A DNA stretch of 9,127 bases from Bacteroidaceae bacterium (GTDB taxonomy: Bacteria; Bacteroidota; Bacteroidia; Bacteroidales; Bacteroidaceae). How positions within the stretch are numbered: position 1 is the first letter of the stretch; each line of letters begins with the position of its first letter. The notes beneath the pieces are model-generated. The model saw only the letters and a list, made by a program, of their open reading frames with translations, did not search any database and was not told the origin of the DNA. Shown piece after piece: positions 1-5,546 of the stretch. Position numbers and translations under genes: made by a program. The DNA lies in contig JABUUA010000065.1 in NCBI GenBank assembly GCA_021443405.1, forward strand, positions 1-9,127, read 5' to 3'.

Positions 1-37
1 GCGAGCGCAAAGTCAAGCTTGCTTGGACTTTGCCGAG
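1..37 (+). repeat. Hairpin-forming intergenic repeat, copy A
   Basis: Arms GCAAAGT (7-13) and ACTTTGC (27-33) are exact reverse complements. Inside them CAAG (14-17) pairs with CTTG (22-25) around a CTTG loop, with G26 bulged, giving an 11-bp stem. The outermost GCGA (1-4) can also pair with TCGC (38-41). The stretch recurs in opposite orientation at 2866-2898, with 32 of 33 aligned bases identical plus two compensating 2-base indels. No T-run follows on the + strand, so it is not a typical intrinsic terminator. It lies 41 bases before the first gene and could be in that gene's leader or in the tail of an upstream gene. The element may extend past the left edge. All three + frames are open for the first 58 bases, so the end of an upstream gene cannot be excluded. 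Confidence 0.7.
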
Positions 38-77
38 TCGCGACCGAAGAAGACGAAGTAAACTGAAGTAATGAACG

Positions 78-2744
78 ATGCGTAGGACTCTCTTATTCCT
101 TACATTTATAATAATGTGCGTGGCTGTCCGTGCGCAAACCATCGAGGTGAGCGGCATGGTGAAGGACTTGCAGCAGAAGCCTGTGCCCGATGTCATCGTG
201 AAGGTGACGACGGGCCAGACGACGCTTGCCTTCGCCACAACGAACAGACAGGGAGTGTATGCGCTGAGTTTTGACCCGTCGAAAGCGAAGAACGGCGCGA
301 CGCTGACGTTCTCGCACATTTCTTACGAGAAAGAGGAAGTCTCGCTGACCGGCGACAAGAGGAAACGGACGGAGGACATGATTCTCATTCCGAAGGCGGT
401 GACGCTGAAGGAGGTGACGTTGAAGGCCGACCCGCTCAGGCTGAAGGGCGACACACTGTCGTATAACCTCGCCTCGTTTCTGGGCAAGGGCGATGTGACG
501 CTGGAGGACGGGCTGAAACGTCTGCCGGGCTTGTCGGTGGCGGACGACGGGGCCATCAGTTACATGGGCAAGGGCATCTCGAATTTCTATATCGAGGGCC
601 TCGATATGTTAGGCGGTCGCTACAATCTCGCCACGAAGAACATCCCGGCAGAGTATGCCACGACGGTGGAGGTGATGCAGCGACACCAGGCCCGCAAGAT
701 TGACCAGGACGAGGAGAGCGACGCCGTAGCGCTGAACGTCAAACTGTCGAAGAAAGCGAAGTTCAAACCACTCGGACAACCCGTGGCGGGACTGGGCATA
801 CGGGAAAAGTCGCTGATTGGAGCAGTCGGCCTGACGGGAATGATGTTCACCGACAAATTCCAGTTGCTCGGCTCGGCCAAGTGGTCGAACCACGGCAATT
901 TCGGTTCCTACGACATGATTGACTACCACGGCAACTCGTCCGTGTCGTCGCTGGCCACAGGCAAGCTCGACGCCTGGGACGGCGGCGAGGCTCCGCTGGG
1001 CGACTACTCCTATCAAACCAACGGCTACGGGACGCTGAACGGCATGCAGAAAGTCGATAGCACACGGCAGATTCGCGTGAATGCCGACTACACCTATGAG
1101 GAGCGGCACAACTCGTTCGAGACACAGACGCTCTACTTTGCCAACGGGCAGAAGGTGGGCATCGGCGAGAAGAGCCGTCCGTGGACGCGCATCCATCGGC
1201 CGATGCTGGAACTGCGCTATGAGAACAATGCCACCCGTCACTATCTCATGGACGTGCTGCGCCTGCAGGCTCAGTTTGAGGAAAACAAGTGCCCCGTCTC
1301 CAGCACAGAGGGCGCAGAGGGGACGGCGCTCACGGAGAACGGACAGCTGCGCGAAGCCAAGGTGCTGAAAATCGGGAACTCGATGTGGAACACCGCACGC
1401 ACGGGGAGGCATAAGCTCACCTTCACGTCGGACATCAGTTTCACCCGTGCCCCGACGGTCTGCCTGACGTTTGACTCGCCGTCACTGAGTGGCGGCGGGG
1501 CTGTGCAGTCGGGACGGAGCATGTCGCTCAACACCGAGCACGGCACATCGTTCAACATCAGGTTGGGCAAGAAGTGGCGCATCGCGTTGCCTGTGCGGTT
1601 GGCGGCGAACTACAATATGATAGAGACCAGCCTCACCTCCAGCCCTCTGTCCAACGGGACGCTCGCCGAAGCCAGAACGGTCGGGGGGAGCACTACGCAG
1701 CAGCGCGTGGGCGGCTGGAACATCACGCCAAGCGTTTCGCCCAGCACCGAATGGCGGTCGGCCAACCAAAAAGCATACATCAGCGGGGCCGTCGTTCTGC
1801 GGTGGTTGAATCTGAGCTACTTGTCCAAGTACGACGACAAGCGCACGACGCTGAGCGAACTCTTTGCCGAACCCCGCGCCAGCTTCCGCTACACCTTCAG
1901 CGGCACGTCGGAACTGAACTTCAGCAGCGGCTACAATCATTCGGCAGGCGACATCCTGGACCTTCTGGCCGTGCCCGTGCGCAGCAGCTACCGCAGCACG
2001 TCGGCGGCATCGGGCGTCATCGGCAAGAGCCAGCAGTGGAACTCGAAGCTGGGCTACAAATTTCAACATCCGTTCCGGTACTTCTCCCTCGATGCCAACG
2101 CCGCGTGGACGCAGGGCAAGCGCAACGTGCTCGCGTCGCAGACCGTTAGCGGCAAGAGCGTGTTGAACAGCAACATCTTCCACGACTGTCATTTCCAGAG
2201 TGCCTCGGGCAGCTTCAGTCTCTCGAAGAACATCCTGCCCATCACCACCAAGCTCACCTTCTCGGCCGGGGGCGACTGGGGCAGCAGCGAGTCGATGAGC
2301 CAAAACGTCTTCGTCACCACCTACACCACCGGCTACAACGGCGAACTGCGAGCCGTCGTCACGCCCGTAACCTGGACGGAGCTGACCCTCAGCGGCAACT
2401 ACTCCCAGCACTTTACCCGCTATCAAGGTCAGCACGACAACTACAACGACCTCCGCGCCCACGCCTCCGTCGCCGTCTATCCCATCGAGCGCCTCGAACT
2501 CCGCGCCAACTACGACTTCGTGCGCAGTCAGTATACGGCGAACGAACACAAGAACGCCCATCTGCTCTCCGCCTCTGCCCAACTCAAACTGAAACGCATG
2601 GTCTGGCGCCTCTCCCTCAACAATCTCCTCAACACCCGCCACTACACCTACACCGTCTTCTCCGCCACCGACCGCTACACCTTCGACTCCCACCTCATCG
2701 GTCGCACAGTGATACTGACCTGCCAATTGAATCTGGCGAAGTGA
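78..2744 (+). CDS. TonB-dependent receptor-like outer membrane barrel protein with carboxypeptidase-regulatory-like N-terminal domain
   Basis: The 888-residue product has a Sec signal peptide (about residues 1-19, ending VRA|Q). A carboxypeptidase-regulatory-like beta-sandwich follows at about 22-105, with the usual pattern of an allowed variable loop, a DxxG-like NRQGVYAL turn and a FSHISYE strand. A plug-like domain lies at about 120-225 and includes LEDGLKRLPGL and FYIEGLDMLGGRYNLATKNIP. The rest, about 226-888, is rich in alternating aromatic and polar strands and ends with a LNNLLNTRHYTY segment typical of the last barrel strands. The family sits in the outer membrane and imports or exports ligands, usually powered by TonB. 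No ligand can be read from sequence. It is not a canonical SusC, because no SusD gene adjoins it. The final residue is Lys rather than the usual terminal Phe/Trp. An in-frame stop at 69-71 makes ATG 78 the first possible ATG start. Third codon positions shift from G-rich near the start to C-rich near the end. A non-TonB barrel of the same fold is the main alternative. Confidence 0.85.
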   Translation: MRRTLLFLTFIIMCVAVRAQTIEVSGMVKDLQQKPVPDVIVKVTTGQTTLAFATTNRQGVYALSFDPSKAKNGATLTFSHISYEKEEVSLTGDKRKRTEDMILIPKAVTLKEVTLKADPLRLKGDTLSYNLASFLGKGDVTLEDGLKRLPGLSVADDGAISYMGKGISNFYIEGLDMLGGRYNLATKNIPAEYATTVEVMQRHQARKIDQDEESDAVALNVKLSKKAKFKPLGQPVAGLGIREKSLIGAVGLTGMMFTDKFQLLGSAKWSNHGNFGSYDMIDYHGNSSVSSLATGKLDAWDGGEAPLGDYSYQTNGYGTLNGMQKVDSTRQIRVNADYTYEERHNSFETQTLYFANGQKVGIGEKSRPWTRIHRPMLELRYENNATRHYLMDVLRLQAQFEENKCPVSSTEGAEGTALTENGQLREAKVLKIGNSMWNTARTGRHKLTFTSDISFTRAPTVCLTFDSPSLSGGGAVQSGRSMSLNTEHGTSFNIRLGKKWRIALPVRLAANYNMIETSLTSSPLSNGTLAEARTVGGSTTQQRVGGWNITPSVSPSTEWRSANQKAYISGAVVLRWLNLSYLSKYDDKRTTLSELFAEPRASFRYTFSGTSELNFSSGYNHSAGDILDLLAVPVRSSYRSTSAASGVIGKSQQWNSKLGYKFQHPFRYFSLDANAAWTQGKRNVLASQTVSGKSVLNSNIFHDCHFQSASGSFSLSKNILPITTKLTFSAGGDWGSSESMSQNVFVTTYTTGYNGELRAVVTPVTWTELTLSGNYSQHFTRYQGQHDNYNDLRAHASVAVYPIERLELRANYDFVRSQYTANEHKNAHLLSASAQLKLKRMVWRLSLNNLLNTRHYTYTVFSATDRYTFDSHLIGRTVILTCQLNLAK

Positions 2745-2865
2745 CTCCGCCGCCTCCAATCGGTCCTTAGGCTTCGCTTTGATTTCAGAGCTATGGCGTG
2801 AGCACTTTTCGCCCTCCGCGACGTCAAAAAGAGAGACGGCAGTTGCTTCGCTGAGTTTGCTCACG

Positions 2866-2898
2866 CTCGGCAAACCAAGCAAGCTTGTTTGCGCGCGC
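2866..2898 (-). repeat. Hairpin-forming intergenic repeat, copy B (inverted relative to copy A)
   Basis: Read on the - strand, this segment matches 1-37 at 32 of 33 aligned bases. Differences are one substitution (C for A at the fourth base) and the absence of two dinucleotides present in copy A, GT in one arm and AC in the other. The stem is GCAAA (2892 to 2888 on the complement) with TTTGC (2874 to 2870), enclosing CAAG/CTTG as in copy A with the same bulged G. The two copies face each other across the first gene. The AAGCTT core is palindromic. Function is unknown. The placement resembles interspersed intergenic repeats of the REP type, which is inference. Confidence 0.7.
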
Positions 2899-2916
2899 TT
2901 AATTGCAAACTTGGGA

Positions 2917-2940
2917 AAATTGCAAGTAAACTTGCATTTT
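2917..2940. promoter_or_regulatory. 24-bp near-palindrome overlapping the -33 element (candidate operator)
   Basis: TGCAAGT (2921-2927) and ACTTGCA (2930-2936) are perfect reverse complements separated by AA. AAA (2917-2919) and TTT (2938-2940) extend the symmetry, with a single T/T mismatch pair at 2920/2937. The right arm covers the TTG of the promoter's -33 box, where a dimeric repressor would block transcription. A related upstream element, TTGCAA followed by ACTTG, lies at 2903-2913 and lacks the four-base GTAA spacer. No regulator gene is adjacent, so the protein that might bind is unknown. Similar AT-rich symmetric sequences could simply be part of a repeat family before promoters. Confidence 0.45.
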
Positions 2941-2962
2941 CTCTCTCTTCTTCGTACCTTTG
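2932..2962 (+). promoter_or_regulatory. Bacteroidetes-type sigma-ABfr promoter
   Basis: The -7 box TACCTTTG (2955-2962) fits TAnnTTTG exactly. The -33 box TTG (2932-2934) precedes it by 20 bases, within the usual 19-21 spacing. Transcription would be expected to begin a few bases downstream, about 2968-2970, leaving a leader of roughly 20 bases before ATG 2991. A pyrimidine-rich stretch fills the spacer. It most likely drives the OmpA/TPR lipoprotein gene and, by read-through, the three genes after it. Confidence 0.8.
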
Positions 2963-2990
2963 CAGAAACAAAACAATTTATCATCCGAAT

Positions 2991-4682
2991 ATGAAGAAAA
3001 TCCTTTTCCTGTCAGTGGTTGCTGCCGTGGCCATGACAAGTTGTAAGAAGTTGGGCGCCCTGTCGTCTGACGACTTCAAAGTGACCCCCACTCCCCTCGT
3101 GGCCATCAGCGGCGAAGTGCCCGCCACCATCAGCGCCACCTTCCCCGAGAAGTACCTGAAGAAGAAAGCCGTGGTCACCTGCACCCCCGTGCTCAAGTAT
3201 GCCGGCGGCGAGGCAGTAGGCAACAGCGCTACGTTCCAAGGCGAGAAGGTGGAAGGCAACGCCACCACCGTGAACTACAAACTCGGCGGCACCTACAACA
3301 TGAAGTCGAACTTCCGCTATACCGACGAGATGCTGAAGAGCGACCTCTACATGCGCTTCAATGCAGCCGTGGGCAAGAAGCAGGTGAGTCTGCCCGACGT
3401 GAAGATTGGCTACGGCGTGCTCGCCACTAGCGCCCTGCTGGGCCGCTGCCTCGACAGCGACAACGCCGCCCTGGCCGCCGACAACTTCCAGCGCGTCATC
3501 TCCCAGAAGCAGGAGGCTAACATCAAGTTCCTCATCGGACAGAGCGTCATCCGCACCAGCGAGCTGCAGAGCGTGAGCCTGAAGGACCTCGTGGCCGTGC
3601 TGAAGGAAATCAACGACAACGAGGAGACCCGCGCCCTCGAGACCATCGAGGTGAGCGCCTATGCCTCGCCCGACGGTGCCTACCGGATTAACGAGCGTCT
3701 GGCCGAGCGCCGCCAGGACGTCAGCTCCGACTACCTGAGCAAGCAGCTCAAGAAGCTGAAGATGGACGCCGACATCAACACGAAATACACTGCCGAGGAC
3801 TGGGATGGCTTCCAGCAGCTCGTGGCCGCCAGCAATCTGCAGGACAAGCAGGTCATCCTCTCCGTCCTGTCGATGTATCAGGACCCCGAGGAGCGTGAGA
3901 CGCAGATTCGCAACATGAGCGAAATCTACACCGACATCAAGAGCGGCATCCTGCCCGAGCTCCGTCGCGCCCGCCTTATCGTGAACTACGAGGTCATCGG
4001 TCGTAGCGACGACCAGATTCTGGAGCAATACCAGACCGACGCCCGCCAGCTGAGCGTGGAGGAGATGGTCTATGCCGCCAACATGCTGGTGGAGACTCCC
4101 GCCGAGCAGAAGGCTTGGAACAAGCGCATCATCGAACTCTATCCCAACGACTTCCGCGCCTACAACAACCTGGCAAGTCTGGCCTACGCCGAGCAGAACT
4201 ACGACGAGGCCGCCCAGTGGCTGCAGAAGGCCAAGCAGGTGAACAACAACGCTCCTGAGGTGAACACCAACCAGGCGCTGATGGCTCTGCGCGACGGCGA
4301 CGTGCAGAAGGCGGAGACACTGCTCGCCATGGGCAGTGGCGCCAAGACTTATAACTCGATGCTGGGCGCGCTCAACATCGCCAAGGGCAACTACACGCAG
4401 GCCGCCATCAACCTCGCCAAGGCTGACACCAACACCGAGGCGCTGGCCGAACTGCTCAACAACGACTACGTTTCGGCCTCGCAGACCCTCGACGCCATCA
4501 AGAAGGGCGACGCCACCACCGACTATCTGCGCGCCATCCTGGCCGCCCGCACGGAGAACCCCACCTTGCTGGCCAGCAGTCTGAAGGCGGCTTTCGAGAA
4601 GGACGCCAGTCTGAAGAGCCGCGCCAAGAACGACCTGGAGTTCACGAAGTACGCCAGCATCCTCGCAGGTCTGGTGAAGTAA
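2991..4682 (+). CDS. OmpA-like and TPR-repeat lipoprotein
   Basis: The 563-residue product starts MKKILFLSVVAAVAMTSC; the Cys at 18 is a lipobox cysteine, so it is probably lipid-anchored on the envelope. Residues about 25-140 form a beta-rich domain I cannot name. Residues about 175-337 resemble an OmpA C-terminal domain, with IEVSAYASPDG (219-229) and NERLAERR (234-241), plus a helical insertion at about 255-325 containing AEDWDGFQQL. Residues about 375-475 carry TPR-like helices (AYNNLASLAYAEQNYDEAAQW and NIAKGNYTQAAINL), and a helical tail follows. OmpA-like domains usually hold peptidoglycan. Here the position of the key Asp appears to be Ser226, while the Arg (241) is kept, so peptidoglycan binding is doubtful. 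TPR segments suggest protein partners. An in-frame TTG at 2889 would give a longer product, but it would start upstream of the promoter and hide the signal peptide, so ATG 2991 is preferred. Exact role unknown. Confidence 0.8.
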   Translation: MKKILFLSVVAAVAMTSCKKLGALSSDDFKVTPTPLVAISGEVPATISATFPEKYLKKKAVVTCTPVLKYAGGEAVGNSATFQGEKVEGNATTVNYKLGGTYNMKSNFRYTDEMLKSDLYMRFNAAVGKKQVSLPDVKIGYGVLATSALLGRCLDSDNAALAADNFQRVISQKQEANIKFLIGQSVIRTSELQSVSLKDLVAVLKEINDNEETRALETIEVSAYASPDGAYRINERLAERRQDVSSDYLSKQLKKLKMDADINTKYTAEDWDGFQQLVAASNLQDKQVILSVLSMYQDPEERETQIRNMSEIYTDIKSGILPELRRARLIVNYEVIGRSDDQILEQYQTDARQLSVEEMVYAANMLVETPAEQKAWNKRIIELYPNDFRAYNNLASLAYAEQNYDEAAQWLQKAKQVNNNAPEVNTNQALMALRDGDVQKAETLLAMGSGAKTYNSMLGALNIAKGNYTQAAINLAKADTNTEALAELLNNDYVSASQTLDAIKKGDATTDYLRAILAARTENPTLLASSLKAAFEKDASLKSRAKNDLEFTKYASILAGLVK

Positions 4683-4697
4683 TCAGTCAGTCCGTAA

Positions 4698-4726
4698 CGC
4701 CCTCCCCGCCCATAAGGGCGGCGGAG
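4698..4726 (+). other. GC-rich hairpin between genes, with competing stems
   Basis: CCGCCC (4706-4711) and GGGCGG (4716-4721) are perfect reverse complements around an ATAA loop. CTCC (4702-4705) with GGAG (4723-4726) extends the stem to ten pairs, with C4722 bulged. CGCCCT (4698-4703) is also an exact complement of AGGGCG (4715-4720), so two stems compete for the same right arm. No T-run follows, which argues against an ordinary intrinsic terminator. It lies 15 bases after the upstream stop and 22 bases before the next start. It could act as a weak terminator, or as a block to 3' exonucleases that sets different mRNA levels on each side. Confidence 0.6.
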
Positions 4727-4748
4727 ACCCCGATACAGTGGTGAAACT

Positions 4749-5528
4749 ATGCACCTGAAAACTATCCTATACGTCTGCTTTCCCTTGTTGCTGCTCTCTT
4801 GCAGTGGCGACAAGGGAAAACTGCGTTTAAGCGGAAAATACTCGGGGCTTGACCAAGCCGATTTCCTGGTCTATAGTCCCGACGGAGCCTTCGTCGATAT
4901 CGACACGCTCCACCTCAACAAAGGAAAGTTCGACAAGACGCTGGACGTGACCGAAGGTCAGCACACGTTTACCATCATCTATCCCAATTTCCAGACGCTC
5001 TCGTTCCTCGCGACCGACCGCAAGCACATTGAAATCACCGGCGACGCACAGGCCCTCACCCAAGTGAAGGTGGAGGGTTGCGACAGTCTGCTCCCCAGCA
5101 GAACTCGCCCACCCAAGCAGTTTCTCAAGGTGGGCAAGTTCCTGCCCAAGACGCCGCTGACGCCGCTCATCAAGGCGCATCGCCAGAAGAAGTGGGTGCT
5201 CATCGGACTGTGGGCCAACTGGAAAGGCAGCGCCAGCAGCGTCACCTTCCCCATGCGCAACAATCTGGAAGCCAACCCCGACAGCCTCGCGGGCATTCTC
5301 TGCAGCATGGACGTGGAGCCGGAGATGCGGAAGATGGGCGAGGGACAAGCCGAACAGCCGTGGGAGAGCTACTGCGACTACCTCGGTGTGCAGAGTCCCG
5401 TCATGCTGCAGCTCGGCATCTGGGAGATTCCCTACTTCCTGCTCATCGACCGCAACGGACATCTTGCGGCCCACGGAAGCGACTTCCAGAAGAACATCGA
5501 GCCGAAACTCCCTTGGAAAAAGCACTAA
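4749..5528 (+). CDS. DUF4369 and thioredoxin-like lipoprotein lacking the CXXC motif
   Basis: The 259-residue product begins with a short lipoprotein leader ending LLLLSC (Cys18), so it is predicted to be membrane-anchored and to face the periplasm. Residues about 24-112 fit the DUF4369 domain that commonly precedes TlpA-like thioredoxin domains in Bacteroidetes (beta strands KLRLSGKYSGL, DTLHLNKGKF and HIEITGD). Residues about 126-255 have thioredoxin-like landmarks: VLIGLWANW (150-158) and IPYFLLIDRNG (227-237), with the cis-Pro at 228. The place of the catalytic CGPC is KGSA (159-162), so disulfide exchange by the usual route is not possible. The remaining cysteines (111, 185, 209) are not arranged as CXXC. 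ATG 4749 is the start chosen because it gives a full leader. It sits 66 bases after the OmpA/TPR gene and 18 before the GH84 gene. A binding or scaffolding role is inference. Confidence 0.8.
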   Translation: MHLKTILYVCFPLLLLSCSGDKGKLRLSGKYSGLDQADFLVYSPDGAFVDIDTLHLNKGKFDKTLDVTEGQHTFTIIYPNFQTLSFLATDRKHIEITGDAQALTQVKVEGCDSLLPSRTRPPKQFLKVGKFLPKTPLTPLIKAHRQKKWVLIGLWANWKGSASSVTFPMRNNLEANPDSLAGILCSMDVEPEMRKMGEGQAEQPWESYCDYLGVQSPVMLQLGIWEIPYFLLIDRNGHLAAHGSDFQKNIEPKLPWKKH

Positions 5529-5546
5529 GAAATTAACCCAACCACC

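Larger units (their letters stand above)
2745..2990. other. Intergenic region with inverted repeats and promoter
   Basis: This 246-base region separates the outer membrane protein gene from the OmpA/TPR lipoprotein gene. Its first 110 bases show no clear gene, T-tract terminator or strong stem; only a weak GGCG/CGCC pairing is seen (2795-2798 with 2810-2813). The second half holds four alternating copies of a six-base arm: GTTTGC (2855-2860), GCAAAC (2870-2875), GTTTGC (2887-2892) and GCAAAC (2905-2910). These allow several mutually exclusive hairpins. A GCGCGCGC palindrome lies at 2891-2898. AT-rich sequence and a promoter follow from about 2900. Both strands contain open frames here, but none resembles a recognisable protein. 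Confidence 0.7.

Noticed and set aside
25..32. Possible promoter -7 box GGACTTTG before the first gene
   Set aside because: It lacks the required TA of TAnnTTTG and sits inside the hairpin repeat; no matching -33 box can be seen in the window.
71..85. Four-residue leader frame (ATG 71 to TAG 83-85) overlapping the start of the first gene
   Set aside because: Too short to distinguish from chance in a sequence rich in ATG and stop codons; no sign of attenuation control around it.
78..2744. SusC-type glycan importer
   Set aside because: No SusD-like gene adjoins it and the plug and length match the shorter carboxypeptidase-regulatory-like receptor family better than SusC, which is usually about 1,000 residues.
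2866..2898. Intrinsic terminator for the first gene
   Set aside because: The stem is not followed by a T-run on either strand; GCGCGC follows on the + strand.
1482..2984. 500-codon open frame on the - strand
   Set aside because: It lies almost wholly antisense to the outer membrane protein gene. Its product is a Val/Gly/Ala/Glu-rich sequence with no domain or signal peptide, as expected from reading GC-rich codons backward.
2889..2990. Longer N-terminus for the OmpA/TPR lipoprotein from TTG 2889
   Set aside because: It would begin upstream of the TACCTTTG promoter box and would bury the lipoprotein signal peptide that starts at ATG 2991.
3012..4028. 338-codon open frame on the - strand
   Set aside because: Antisense to the OmpA/TPR gene. 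Low-complexity Val/Leu/Gly/His-rich product with no motif.
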